Source: JAXGXJ01 sp963816155 | GTDB taxonomy: Bacteria > Actinomycetota > Thermoleophilia > RBG-16-64-13 | NCBI GenBank assembly: GCA_963816155.1 | Contig: CAWFJE010000010.1 | Span: forward strand, 632,366-696,365 | DNA: 64,000 nucleotides | Direction of reading: 5' to 3' | Part shown: positions 51,336 through 61,349 of the stretch, piece by piece | Layout: the number at the start of each line of letters is the position of its first letter | Numbering within the stretch: position 1 is the first letter of the stretch | Notes under the pieces: generated by a model | Databases searched by the model: none | Seen by the model: the letters and a program-made list of their open reading frames with translations, nothing else | Told to the model about the DNA's origin: nothing | Program-made: the position numbers and the translations under genes

Positions 51336-54110
51336 ATGGCATGGCAGTTCGGGCTTAACGTCTATCTCATGCTGGCCGCCGCGGCCATCTCTTTCGCCGT
51401 GGTGGTCGTCACGCTTCGGCGTCGAAGGACGCCGGCGTCCCTGCCCCTTGCTGCCGTCACCCTCGCCGGTGGCCTATGGGCCCTCATGTCGGGGCTCGAG
51501 ATAGCGTCCGGCTCGCTGGGGGGCGCCATCCTCATTCACAAGTTCGCGTTCCTGGCCATGGGAGCCATCGGGGTCGCTTGGTGGGCCTTTGCAGTCACGT
51601 ACGCAGGGCGTGAGCGATGGGCTTCCAGAAAGGTGCTCATCGTCCTCTCGATCCTACCGCTCGTGACCCAGTTGCTCGTATGGACCAACGCGTATCACGG
51701 CTTGATGTTCGAGTCCCTCCAGATGACTGCGCGCGGCGGACACCTCTACCTGCACAAGGGACCTGGCATCTGGTGGTGGATAGACTCCGCCTATACCTAC
51801 GGTCTCCTACTCGCCGGCTTTCTCGTTCTCTTCCGCCTGCTATTGCGCGAGTTCGGCCTCTACAGGCGCCAGGTGGTGGCCCTGTGCGTCGCCCTGATCG
51901 TTCCCCTTGTGGCCGACATACTCTATATCGCGAACACCCCGGGAGGGGAGACCGTGGACTGGGCCCCCGCCTTCTTCGCGTGGGTGGGCATCGTCCTCTA
52001 CTGGGGCTTCACTCGTTACCGCCTCTTGGACCTCACTCCGGTGGCCCGCGAGTTCGTCGCCGAGCACCTGAGCGATGCACTCATCGTCACCGACAATGAA
52101 GATCGCGCTACTTACATGAACCTGGCGGGTGAGAAGCTGCTGGGCGTGAACCTGAACACCATCGTGGGCAAGCCCCTGCAAGAGGCTCTGACCGGCTTTC
52201 CCGGTCTCTCCGACCTCTATGACAGAGCCCGCAACTCGGTAAGAGGCGGCTTGCAGGAGTGGCAACACTCCGGTCGCTACTACGATGGTAGGGTGTCGGC
52301 CATGTGCGATGGCAGCGGCCGAGTACGGGGCAGCATTCTGGTATTGCGCGACACCACCGACCGCAAGATGGCCGAGTTCGCCCTCGACGATGCCCGCCAG
52401 GACCTTGAGGAGCGCGTGGTGGAACGGACGGTCGAGCTCGCTTCCGAGAAGGAGCGCCTGGCCCGACTGAACACCGTGGCCGTGCAGGTCGCCCGCTGCG
52501 GCGCCAGTGCTGAAGTCGTGGCGACCGGCGTTCACCTGGCCTGCGAGGCAGTGGGAGCGACGGCCGGAACCCTGTGGCTACGCTCGCGCAAAGGCCCGAT
52601 GAAGCTGCTGCACCACGACAGCCTGTCCGAGGAATCCTGGCAGACGCTCCAGTTCATGTTCTCGACTTCCATCGAGGTCGAGATGGCCCTCAACGACGCT
52701 CTGCCCATCTGCCTCGGTGCGGAACAGATCTATGCGGAGAACACCGTCCAGACGTCGACTGCCACAGACGCAGCATCGAACCACCTGCCCCCCAGCCCTG
52801 GCTTCAGAAGAGTCGCGGTCGTACCCCTGATCTCACGAGGCGTGAACCTGGGCGCCTTGTGCTTGGTGAGCTCGAATCCTGCGTTTGCTAGGAATCCCGA
52901 CACTCTCCCTCTCGCCGGAGCGGTCGCCTCACACATAGCCGTGGCCCTTGAGAACGTCCGGCGCTACGAGGACGTCCAATTCTTGGCCGAACGCGATTCG
53001 CTTACCGGCCTGCTCAACCATCGGGGTTTCAGCAGACGTTTCGAGCAGGAAGCCGTCCGTTCCATGCGTTCCGGTTCCGTGCTCGGTCTGGTCATGATCG
53101 ATGTCGACAACTTCAAACTCTTCAACGACGCTCACGGCCACGTGGTGGGGGACCAGGTACTGCAGGAAGTGGCACGCATCCTCACCGCAGCATTGCGACG
53201 CTCCGACATCATCGCCCGCTACGGAGGCGACGAGTTCATCGCCGCTCTTCCCGATACCGATGCGGAGGCGGCGGTGCAGTTGGTAGAGCGCGTACGCGTG
53301 GCCTTGAGAGAGAGCCCGTTCGTGGTGGGAGGTCACAATGCGATCCCCCTGCAAATGAGCTACGGCATCGCTGTCCTTCCCAACGATGGAAACACCGCCG
53401 CCGACCTCCTGGCCGCCGCCGACGCGAACCTCTATCGCTCCAAACGACGGGGAGGGGACTTCATCACGGCCTCGGGCGGTGACAGCAGCCACTGGCCCGT
53501 CGCGGTGGGATCGTTCTCCGTGCTCGACGGGCTGGTGACCATGGTGGACAAGAGAGACAACTACACCCGCCGCCACTCCGAGGACGTGACAGAGTATGCC
53601 CTTCTTCTGGCCTCCAGGATGGAGCTCTCCGTCGATACCCAACGCGCACTGCGGGTGGCCGGACTTCTGCACGATGTCGGCAAGCTGGGCGTGCCCGATC
53701 ACGTCCTGCGCAAGCCCGCGGACCTCTCCGACGCCGAGTTCGAAGCTATCAGGAACCATGTGACCCTCGCTGAACTGATCATCCAGGGCATCCCCAACCA
53801 GGAAGAGGTCCTCAGCGCCGTAAGCAGCCACCACGAGCGCTTCGACGGCAAGGGATACCCACGAGGACTCAAGGGGGCGGAGATCCCCCTGCTCGGCCGA
53901 ATACTGGCCGTCACCGACGCCTACTCGGCCATGACGACCGACCGCCCTTACCGCAAAGCCCTTTCGCCGGCGAGCGCGAGGGCCGAACTGGAGCAGGTGG
54001 CCGGTACCCAACTCGACCCGCAACTGGTCGAGATCTTCCTGATGGCGCTGGAGGATGAAGAACGAAGGGATGAGACGCGCGTGGCTGTGTTCGCTTCGGC
54101 AGCGGGCTAG
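51336..54110 (+). CDS. Membrane sensor with 7TM, PAS, GAF, GGDEF and HD-GYP domains
   Basis: 924 residues. About seven hydrophobic helices cover residues 5-225 (7TM sensor type). A PAS domain follows (DALIVTDNEDRATYMNLAG), a coiled coil (about 345-380, KMAEFALDDARQDLEERVVE), a GAF-like domain (about 390-530), then a diguanylate cyclase with RYGGDEFIAALPD and a phosphodiesterase with HDVGKLGVPDH and HHERFDGKGYPRGLKG. Both active-site motifs look intact, so the protein can in principle make and break c-di-GMP, perhaps switching with the sensed signal. Confidence 0.93.
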   Translation: MAWQFGLNVYLMLAAAAISFAVVVVTLRRRRTPASLPLAAVTLAGGLWALMSGLEIASGSLGGAILIHKFAFLAMGAIGVAWWAFAVTYAGRERWASRKVLIVLSILPLVTQLLVWTNAYHGLMFESLQMTARGGHLYLHKGPGIWWWIDSAYTYGLLLAGFLVLFRLLLREFGLYRRQVVALCVALIVPLVADILYIANTPGGETVDWAPAFFAWVGIVLYWGFTRYRLLDLTPVAREFVAEHLSDALIVTDNEDRATYMNLAGEKLLGVNLNTIVGKPLQEALTGFPGLSDLYDRARNSVRGGLQEWQHSGRYYDGRVSAMCDGSGRVRGSILVLRDTTDRKMAEFALDDARQDLEERVVERTVELASEKERLARLNTVAVQVARCGASAEVVATGVHLACEAVGATAGTLWLRSRKGPMKLLHHDSLSEESWQTLQFMFSTSIEVEMALNDALPICLGAEQIYAENTVQTSTATDAASNHLPPSPGFRRVAVVPLISRGVNLGALCLVSSNPAFARNPDTLPLAGAVASHIAVALENVRRYEDVQFLAERDSLTGLLNHRGFSRRFEQEAVRSMRSGSVLGLVMIDVDNFKLFNDAHGHVVGDQVLQEVARILTAALRRSDIIARYGGDEFIAALPDTDAEAAVQLVERVRVALRESPFVVGGHNAIPLQMSYGIAVLPNDGNTAADLLAAADANLYRSKRRGGDFITASGGDSSHWPVAVGSFSVLDGLVTMVDKRDNYTRRHSEDVTEYALLLASRMELSVDTQRALRVAGLLHDVGKLGVPDHVLRKPADLSDAEFEAIRNHVTLAELIIQGIPNQEEVLSAVSSHHERFDGKGYPRGLKGAEIPLLGRILAVTDAYSAMTTDRPYRKALSPASARAELEQVAGTQLDPQLVEIFLMALEDEERRDETRVAVFASAAG

Positions 54111-54755
54111 TCAGGCGGGCGTAGGTTCTCGCAGCATGATCACGCTCGCCGCCAGGACCCACAGAACCAACAGGATGAAGCCGACATCGATGACCGTCCC
54201 CAGGCCGGCGCTCACGATGCTGACGACGCCCGTGAGCCCGCCCAAGGCCGCGAGTACACTGAGCACGCCGAACCACTGGGGCATGACTCTGCGCTTGAAG
54301 ACGGCCGCGGCGGCGCCTCCCGCCCAGACCACCATGAAGAGGACCGCCAGCCCATAAGCCATGTTGGAGAGATCCGACACGGCCCGCATGGCCGCGGCGT
54401 CCAGTTCGGCACCCCCGCGCAGGACCTGAGCGAACGAGGCGCTGAGACCCACCAGCGCCGTCGCTCCCGTGATCAGGAAGCCACCAAACACCACCCACCC
54501 GTAGCCCTCACCGTGTTCCCGGTCGTTCTTCAAGAGCGGCAAGGCAAAGCCCACGATGAAGGGCACCGCCATGGTGTATGCCAATGCGTTGAGAACTGAG
54601 CCGATCTTGGGCACGTTACCCGCGTCGGCGAAGAACCTGGCGATTTCGCCCGCTGGAGCCCCAGTGCCGGGGGGCGATCCCCACAAGACGAACCCGGCGA
54701 CCTCAAGAACTACGAAGGCTATGCCGAAGCACGCCGCCACCCTCCTGAATCCCAC
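54111..54755 (-). CDS. Six-helix membrane protein, DUF4386-like
   Basis: 214 residues if started at GTG 54755, which has AAGGGGGG upstream; the frame continues to 55313 but that part is shadow. Six or seven hydrophobic helices, including VAACFGIAFVVLEVAGFVLWG, VFGGFLITGATALVGLSASF and WFGVLSVLAALGGLTGVVS. The pattern resembles DUF4386 or DUF998-type proteins. Its stop lies directly against the stop of the sensor gene (convergent). Function unknown. Confidence 0.72.
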   Translation of the reverse strand: MGFRRVAACFGIAFVVLEVAGFVLWGSPPGTGAPAGEIARFFADAGNVPKIGSVLNALAYTMAVPFIVGFALPLLKNDREHGEGYGWVVFGGFLITGATALVGLSASFAQVLRGGAELDAAAMRAVSDLSNMAYGLAVLFMVVWAGGAAAAVFKRRVMPQWFGVLSVLAALGGLTGVVSIVSAGLGTVIDVGFILLVLWVLAASVIMLREPTPA

Positions 54756-54944
54756 CTTGTCCCCCCTTGCGGCCGATCGCGCTCTCCTAGACCTACGCTT
54801 CACAGTACCGCAGACTGCGCGCAGAAGCGCCTTGTTGGTTACTATTACAGGGCCTTGGGTACGAACGGCGGACGCTAGCCCAAACAAGTGAGCTGCCCAC
54901 GGCGGAAGCCGTGTGGCGGCTCTTGCCCGTCGAAAGGACGCGCC

Positions 54945-56006
54945 TTGTCTGACATCTCCCCGCTTCGAGCACTCGGCTACTCCCCTCGGTGGGAGGCGCT
55001 CTTCGAACCCCACGCTGCGCAAGGTCTGACGCCTGCCCGCGTGATCCGCGGCGACCGCGGCAGCCTCCTTGTGGCGACACCCGACGGACCCGGTCGCGCG
55101 ACCCCATCCTCGCGCCTCCTGCGGTCTGCCGGTGGCGCGGCGGCTCTGCCCGCTGTGGGCGACTGGGTGGCGCTGCTGGTCTCCAACGACCTCGATACCG
55201 CGAGCATCGAGGCAGTGCTCGAGCGCGCCAGCGCCATCACGCGCAGCGACGCGGGAAAGACCTCCGACATCCAGGTACTGGCAGCCAATATCGACACAGT
55301 GTTCGTGGTCCATCCCATCACCGAGCCGCCCAACCTTCGCCGCATCGAGCGCGAACTCTCGGTAGCGTGGGACTCGGGAGCCACGCCGGTGGTGGTGCTC
55401 ACGAAGGCCGACCTCTCCGCCGACCCAGGCGCGGCACGCGCGGCCGTCCAGTCGGTCGCGCTCGGTGTGGACATGCTCATGACGAACGCGCTCGCCGGTG
55501 ACGGCATTCAGCCCATGCTTGCCTATATCTCAGAGCATCGCACCGCGGTTCTGATCGGCCCTTCGGGCGCGGGGAAGTCCACGCTCATCAACTCCCTCCT
55601 CGGCGAGCAGCGGCAGGCGACGCGCGAGGTGCGCCTGAGCGACGGGCGCGGCATGCACACGACCGTGGCCCGGGAGCTGATCCAGATGCCCGGAGGCGGC
55701 GTGCTCATCGACACTCCGGGCCTCAGGGCGTTCGGCCTGACCGGCTCGGAGGAGGGCATCGCATCGGTCTTCCCGGAGATAGAAGAAACCGCTCGATCAT
55801 GCCGTTTCCGCGACTGCACCCACCGGGACGAACCGGGTTGTGCGGTCCAGGCCGCCGTCGTATCGGGAGAGCTGGCGCCCGAGCGCCTGGCCAGCTACCA
55901 GAAACTCATGGACGAGGCACAGTTCGCCGCAGAGAAGACGGAGGCGCGCCTCCGTGAGGACAAGGACGGCAAGGCGAAGTCCGCCCACAAGGCGGCGAAA
56001 CAGTGA
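54945..56006 (+). CDS. rsgA: Ribosome small-subunit GTPase RsgA
   Basis: 353 residues from TTG 54945 (AAAGGACG upstream; the longer ATG start at 54888 adds a shadow-like head). It has the circularly permuted GTPase order: TKAD (VVVLTKADLS) before the P-loop (LIGPSGAGKSTLINSLLG), then RGMHTT and DTPGLRAFG, and a C-terminal zinc knuckle CRFRDCTHRDEPGC. An N-terminal OB-like region (about 45-100) precedes it. It assists late 30S subunit maturation. Confidence 0.95.
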   Translation: MSDISPLRALGYSPRWEALFEPHAAQGLTPARVIRGDRGSLLVATPDGPGRATPSSRLLRSAGGAAALPAVGDWVALLVSNDLDTASIEAVLERASAITRSDAGKTSDIQVLAANIDTVFVVHPITEPPNLRRIERELSVAWDSGATPVVVLTKADLSADPGAARAAVQSVALGVDMLMTNALAGDGIQPMLAYISEHRTAVLIGPSGAGKSTLINSLLGEQRQATREVRLSDGRGMHTTVARELIQMPGGGVLIDTPGLRAFGLTGSEEGIASVFPEIEETARSCRFRDCTHRDEPGCAVQAAVVSGELAPERLASYQKLMDEAQFAAEKTEARLREDKDGKAKSAHKAAKQ

Positions 56007-56165
56007 ACCGCGCTGGCTATCGGGGGTCGCGCTCCATACCAGGAGCTCCGTAGGCACGGTGCCCGGTAGTCGACGAGCCGATCGTATGCGCCCGGCCGCC
56101 CTCCTATAGAATACGGGTGTCGAGCGACATGTCGGCGGCTTGGCGCCATAGGCGGGAGGTCGGAT

Positions 56166-56654
56166 TTGGAGAGACACGAGGAAACCTGGCAGTTGCTGAA
56201 GGACTTGCTTTCCTCGCAACGATTCGCCGTCCTTGCCACCGAGTCAGATGCCGGTCCCTACGCGAGTCTCATCGCGTTCTGGTCCCCCGGAGATCTGAGC
56301 CACGTCGGGTTCGTCACCATGCGCGCTACCCGCAAGTTCAACCACTTGGTGGCTCATCCCAGGGTTGCGCTTCTGTTCGACAATCGGTCCAACCGTGACA
56401 TCGACCTACGAGAGGCGATGGCGGTCACTGCCGAGGGCACTGCCCAAGAAGTCACCAACGAGGCCGAGCGCGCCCTCACTTTGGATGCGTTCGTGGCCAA
56501 GCACCCCCAAATGGAGTCGTTCGTCGCCTCCCCCGGCTGCGCCCTGGTCCGAGTAGTCATCGACACCTACTACGTGGTCACCCATTTCCAGAGCGTGGTC
56601 GAGTTGCGTATGCCGGGCTACGAGAATACCGACCAGAGCCACTGCCGTGGGTGA
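56166..56654 (+). CDS. Pyridoxamine 5'-phosphate oxidase-like flavin-binding protein
   Basis: 162 residues from TTG 56166, preceded by GGGAGGTC. The split-barrel marks are SSQRFAVLATESDAGPYASLIAFW, FVTMRATRKFNHLVAHPRVALLFDNR and the C-terminal ALVRVVIDTYYVV. Such proteins bind FMN, F420 or heme and often act as small-molecule reductases. Its 3' end overlaps the start of the PEP-synthase-like gene by 8 bases, so the two are cotranscribed. Confidence 0.88.
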   Translation: MERHEETWQLLKDLLSSQRFAVLATESDAGPYASLIAFWSPGDLSHVGFVTMRATRKFNHLVAHPRVALLFDNRSNRDIDLREAMAVTAEGTAQEVTNEAERALTLDAFVAKHPQMESFVASPGCALVRVVIDTYYVVTHFQSVVELRMPGYENTDQSHCRG

Positions 56655-58956
56655 CGGCGCGTGGGTCGCCGATCTGTACAGTGTGAAGCCCGACGCACTG
56701 GGCCAAGCCGGAGGTAAGGCCGTGGCGCTGGCAGCCTCACAGCGGAGCGGACTGCGCGTTCCCGGGGGCCTCTGCGTCTTCACCGGAGCCTACGATCGAT
56801 TCCTCGACTCGGCCGGGCTGCGGCCCGCGATCACACTCGAACTGGGGCGCAAGCGCTTCGAGGACATGCGCTGGGAAGAGGTGTGGGACGCCTCCTTGAG
56901 GATCCGGAACCTCTTCTTGCGCGCTTCCGTGGAGCCCTCGCTGGCCATGGCGCTTGAGGATGCTCTGCGCGGGCGATTCGGCGACGGGAGACCGGCGGTC
57001 GTGCGCTCGTCGGCCCCGGCCGAGGATACCGCGGCCACCTCATTCGCGGGATTGCACGAGTCCTACGTCAACGTGAAGGGCGTACCCGCTCTGCTCGAAG
57101 CCGTGCGTCAGGTCTGGGCCTCGCTGTGGACCGACAGGGCGCTCCTCTACCGCAACGAGCTTGGCCTGGATGTGTTCGCCAGCAGCATGGCCGTGGTGAT
57201 CCAGGAGTTGATCGCGGGAGAGGTCTCCGGGATCGCCTTCTCGGTGAGCCCTCTCGACGACTCTCAAGCGGTGGTGGAAGCCGTTTGGGGCCTGAACGAA
57301 GGCTTGGTCGACGGCACGCTGGAACCCGATCGCTGGATCATCGAGCGCGCTACCGGAGCCCTCGTGGAGCACCACGAACCGGTCCGTCTGCAGAAGGTGA
57401 CCTCCAGGATCGGCGAGACCTCGGGCTCCGGCGGGTCCTGGGGCGGCGACGGGACGCGGCTCGTCCCGCTTGACGAAGGCGAGCGGATCTCCGCTCCCCT
57501 CATGGAGGACCAACTCCGCAAGATCGTGTCGGCCGTTGTCGAGGCCGAGAGACTGTTCGGCCTACCTCAGGACATGGAGTGGACTATTGCCGGCGACGAC
57601 CTGTGGATACTGCAATCGCGCCCCATCTCGACCCTGGGGACCACACTCCAGGCCCAAGCGGATGCCATCGCCCGCGAGCGGGCCGAGGCGGAAACCCTGG
57701 GAGTCCCAGGAGCCGACGCGGCGAGTGTGCGCGACGAGCGCCCATGGTATCTGAACCTGCACAAGAGCTTCGGCAGGCTGCGCGACCTGAGGTATCAGGT
57801 GGAACAGGTTGCTATCCCCCAGATGGAGCGCGAGGCCGACGCCATGGCTCTGGTCGACCTCGGCGTGCTGTCGGCGCAGGGACTGGCGACGGAGACCGCC
57901 CGTCGGCAAGGGGCGCTGGCCCACTGGGAGGAAGTGTACTATCGCGACTTCATCCCTTTGGCCCATGGCGTGCGGCTGTTCGGCCAAGTCTACAACGACC
58001 AGGTCAGGCCGGCGGACCCGTATGAGTTCGTGGATCTGCTTGCCGGGTCGGGCCTGCTCAGCGTGAGCCGCAACGCCATGCTGAGCCGGCTCGCAAAGCA
58101 GGCGGCAGAAGCCCCCGATGAGTCGACGCCCGCTCTTGACGACTACCTCGATCGCTTCGGGTCGGGACCGGGAACGCCCGAGCCGGTGCGGGCCCAGGAG
58201 CGCGGGCGCCTGTTCCGACTCCTCTCTGAGATGGCCGCGCATCCGGACGTAGCGAGCCGACGGTCTGCGCCGGGCACGGGGCCGTCTCAGGCCGAGTCGT
58301 CGGAGGACCGGGCGGTGGAATACCTGAGCCGATTCGAGGGAGAACAGAGGCTCTTTCAGGAAGAACTGCTCGACTTGGCTCGAGCGAGCTACCGACTGCG
58401 CGACGACGACAACGTACACTTGGACCGTATCCGCCGGCTGGCGCAGGCGGCCTTCGCCGAAAGCTCGAGTCGTGTAACGGGTCAGGTGCAGACAGAGCTG
58501 CTCTCACCCGGGGAGCTGAGCCCGAGCGAGGGGACTCCCTCTATCGGTCGAGCCATACGCTTTAAAGCGAGACAGTTGGTCGGACAGCCGGCCGGCCCGG
58601 GCATAGCCGTCGGCCGGGCCAGGGTCGTGATCGATAGGAACGACCTGTTCTCGTTCGAGGCCGGGGAGATCCTGGTATGCGATAGTCTCGATCCCACCAT
58701 GACATTCGTGGCGCCGCTCGTCTCGGCCATCGTGGAGCGGCGCGGGGGGATGTTGGTCCATGGAGCCATCATCGCCCGCGAATACGGCCTGCCCTGCGTC
58801 ACCGGGGTCCCCGACGCGACCAGCGAGATCCACACCGGCGACTACCTCACCGTCGACGGTTTCCTCGGCATCGTGGTGGTCGGAGGTGTCCCACCTGGGA
58901 GCGTGGAAGCACAAACCGGTGCGAGCACCTTCTTCCCAGCCGGTGGACACCCCTAG
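56647..58956 (+). CDS. PEP-synthase/rifampin phosphotransferase-like ATP-dependent dikinase
   Basis: 769 residues from GTG 56647. An ATP-grasp domain comes first (residues 1-330): LGQAGGKAVALAASQRSGLRVPGG, VRSSAPAEDTAATSFAGLHES and VIQELIAGEVSGIAFSVSPLD, DMEWTIAGDDLWILQSRPIS. A variable helical middle follows (about 370-680), then the phosphohistidine domain with GGMLVHGAIIAREYGLPCV. The C-terminal PEP-binding barrel of PEP synthase is absent, the layout of rifampin phosphotransferase (Rph). The middle region would bind the phosphate acceptor; it is not clearly Rph's. The upstream flavin-binding gene is translationally coupled. Confidence 0.87.
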   Translation: MGDGAWVADLYSVKPDALGQAGGKAVALAASQRSGLRVPGGLCVFTGAYDRFLDSAGLRPAITLELGRKRFEDMRWEEVWDASLRIRNLFLRASVEPSLAMALEDALRGRFGDGRPAVVRSSAPAEDTAATSFAGLHESYVNVKGVPALLEAVRQVWASLWTDRALLYRNELGLDVFASSMAVVIQELIAGEVSGIAFSVSPLDDSQAVVEAVWGLNEGLVDGTLEPDRWIIERATGALVEHHEPVRLQKVTSRIGETSGSGGSWGGDGTRLVPLDEGERISAPLMEDQLRKIVSAVVEAERLFGLPQDMEWTIAGDDLWILQSRPISTLGTTLQAQADAIARERAEAETLGVPGADAASVRDERPWYLNLHKSFGRLRDLRYQVEQVAIPQMEREADAMALVDLGVLSAQGLATETARRQGALAHWEEVYYRDFIPLAHGVRLFGQVYNDQVRPADPYEFVDLLAGSGLLSVSRNAMLSRLAKQAAEAPDESTPALDDYLDRFGSGPGTPEPVRAQERGRLFRLLSEMAAHPDVASRRSAPGTGPSQAESSEDRAVEYLSRFEGEQRLFQEELLDLARASYRLRDDDNVHLDRIRRLAQAAFAESSSRVTGQVQTELLSPGELSPSEGTPSIGRAIRFKARQLVGQPAGPGIAVGRARVVIDRNDLFSFEAGEILVCDSLDPTMTFVAPLVSAIVERRGGMLVHGAIIAREYGLPCVTGVPDATSEIHTGDYLTVDGFLGIVVVGGVPPGSVEAQTGASTFFPAGGHP

Positions 58957-59108
58957 AAGCCGCTGTCCGTCTCCACCTCGCAGCTAAGTCTCCGTCAACG
59001 GGCTGAGGATGCTGCGTCCGCGTGTGGCCGCGTGTATCATCAGGAATCGTACGCCCCTGAACTCAGCCTATCTGCTGCGCTCCCTGGGTCGGAGTGAAAG
59101 GAGATCCT

Positions 59109-61298
59109 GTGGCCTCACGACCTTCGCGACGCTGGGTGCGACCCCTCATCGGACTGCTGCTGACCCTCGCGTGGCTTGCCGTTGCCGGGCTCGGTGGCCA
59201 ATACTTCGGCCGGATCGATGAGGTCGCGACCAACGACCAGTCCTCGTATCTGCCGAACAGCGCCGAGTCGACCCAGGTGCAGAAGCGGTTGACCGACTTC
59301 TACGGCAGCGACACCATCCCCGCTGTCGTAGTGGCCGAGCGCGCCGGCGGTCTGACCCCCGAAGACCTGGCCTGGCTTGCGGCACAGTCCGCTCAATTGC
59401 CCGAGAAGGTCGATGCCATCCCCAGCGCCGCGTCGCCCGCCATCCCGTCCCAGGACGGGATGGCGGCGCAGATGTTCGTGCCCTTGTCCACCGATGCCGA
59501 GGTCAGAGTGGCCGTCGGCGAACTGCGCACGGCTCTCGAGGGAGCCCCCGAGGGTCTCAAGGTGTACGTCACCGGCGCGGCGGGGTTGAGCGCCGACCTG
59601 GGCAATGGGTTCGCGGGCGTTGACGGGTTGCTGCTGCTGGTCGCGGTGCTCAGCGTGCTGATAATCCTGGTGATCGTCTACCGGTCTCCGCTACTGCCGA
59701 TCATGGTACTGCTCGTCTCCATGAGCGCACTATGCGCCGCCGTCATGGTGAACTTCTATCTGGCCAAGGCAGGAATCTTCAAGATCAATGCCCAGGTACA
59801 AGGGATCCTCTTGATCCTGGTCATCGGGGCGACGACGGACTATTCGCTGCTGTACGTCTCGCGCTTCCGGGAGGCGCTGCGCGACAACGAGTCGATCTGG
59901 ACCGCGACCAAGGTTGCCTGGAAGGGGTCGGTAGCGGCGATCCTTGCCTCTGGCGGCACCGTCATCGCCGGGCTGCTGTGCCTGCTCCTCTCCGATCTGG
60001 CCTCGAACAAGGCGTTGGGCCCTGTCGCCGCGGTCGGCATCGTCTTCGCGGTCCTGGCCGCCCTCACGTTCCTGCCCGCGATGCTCCTGCTGGCCGGACG
60101 GGCGGCGTTCTGGCCGCGACACGTGGACTACGGTAGCCCGCACACCGAGCAGAACCCGAAGAGCATCTGGGCGCGAATAGCCGGCACGATCCGTACCCAG
60201 GCCCGACCGATGTGGGTCGCCGTGGGGATCGTTCTGGCGCTCGCCTGCATCGGTCTCCTCGGCATGAATGCGAGCGGAGTCCCGGCCAGCGACCTGCTTA
60301 TAGGCGAGTCGCCGGCACGCGACGGCCAGAACGTCCTCGCTGCCCACTTTCCGGGCGGTTCAGGTCAGCCCATGCAGGTGATAGTCCCTCAGGCGAAGCT
60401 CGCCGAGGCTGCCGCCGTCGCTCTCGAGAACGCGGGGGTGAGCGGCGCGTCGGTCGTCTCCGCGGATTCGCCGAGCGGTTCCATCCCCATCCCCACCCCC
60501 ACGGCGGGCCCATTCGCCCAGGCCACCCCCACCGTGGTCGACGGTGCAGTGATGCTGCAACTCACCCTCGCCGACAAGGCCGACTCTCTGGAGGCGGAAC
60601 AGACGGTCACCGACCTGCGCGCCGCGCTCCAGACGATCGACTCCTCGATCGTCGTGGGCGGACCGACGGCCACCGCTCTCGACACGAACCTCACCAGCAC
60701 GCGCGACCGCAACCTCATAATCCCGGTGGTTCTCATCGTGATCACCCTGATCCTGATGCTGTTGCTGCGCAGCATCGTGGCGCCACTGCTTCTGATGGTC
60801 ACCACAGTGCTGAGTTTCGGCGCGGCCCTGGGCATCTCAAGCCTGATCTTCAACCATGTGCTCCATCATCCCGGCTCCGACCCCTCGGTGCCGTTGTATG
60901 CGTTCGTGTTCTTGGTCGCCCTCGGCGTCGACTACAACATCTTCCTGATGACCCGCGTACGCGAGGAATCGTTTGTGCATGGGACGAAGGAGGGCGTGCT
61001 GCGCGGACTCGTGGTCACCGGTGGCGTGATCACCTCGGCGGGTGTCGTGCTGGCCGCGACCTTCGCCGCCTTGGCCGTGATCCCGATCCTGTTTCTGGTT
61101 CAACTCGCCGTCATCGTCGCCTTCGGCGTATTGCTCGACGCGCTCGTCGTACGCGCCCTGCTCGTACCGGCGTTGGTGTACGACGTCGGCGAACGGGTCT
61201 GGTGGCCCTCGAAGCTCGCTCGGCGCGGACGACAGGCACGCGATGTCGAGAGCACCCCCGGTGACGACGGACCAGGGGGAGCGGGGGAACCGGGGTGA
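59109..61298 (+). CDS. MMPL/RND-family exporter
   Basis: 729 residues from GTG 59109 after AAGGAG. Two six-helix units with outer loops. The first has VLLVSMSALCAAVMVNFY and LLILVIGATTDYSLLYVSRFREAL; the second VALGVDYNIFLMTRVREES. The Asp-Tyr pairs in GATTDYSLL and GVDYNIFL are the proton-relay sites of MMPL proteins. The first outer loop contains SSYLPNSAESTQV, as in actinobacterial MmpL homologues. Unlike the exporter at 25360, this gene has no frameshift and no adjacent TetR. Export of lipid or drug is inferred. Confidence 0.92.
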   Translation: MASRPSRRWVRPLIGLLLTLAWLAVAGLGGQYFGRIDEVATNDQSSYLPNSAESTQVQKRLTDFYGSDTIPAVVVAERAGGLTPEDLAWLAAQSAQLPEKVDAIPSAASPAIPSQDGMAAQMFVPLSTDAEVRVAVGELRTALEGAPEGLKVYVTGAAGLSADLGNGFAGVDGLLLLVAVLSVLIILVIVYRSPLLPIMVLLVSMSALCAAVMVNFYLAKAGIFKINAQVQGILLILVIGATTDYSLLYVSRFREALRDNESIWTATKVAWKGSVAAILASGGTVIAGLLCLLLSDLASNKALGPVAAVGIVFAVLAALTFLPAMLLLAGRAAFWPRHVDYGSPHTEQNPKSIWARIAGTIRTQARPMWVAVGIVLALACIGLLGMNASGVPASDLLIGESPARDGQNVLAAHFPGGSGQPMQVIVPQAKLAEAAAVALENAGVSGASVVSADSPSGSIPIPTPTAGPFAQATPTVVDGAVMLQLTLADKADSLEAEQTVTDLRAALQTIDSSIVVGGPTATALDTNLTSTRDRNLIIPVVLIVITLILMLLLRSIVAPLLLMVTTVLSFGAALGISSLIFNHVLHHPGSDPSVPLYAFVFLVALGVDYNIFLMTRVREESFVHGTKEGVLRGLVVTGGVITSAGVVLAATFAALAVIPILFLVQLAVIVAFGVLLDALVVRALLVPALVYDVGERVWWPSKLARRGRQARDVESTPGDDGPGGAGEPG

Positions 61299-61349
61299 GG
61301 CGCAGATGGTGGCTGTGGATGCCGGATCGCCCCTGACGGTAGCTCGCCC

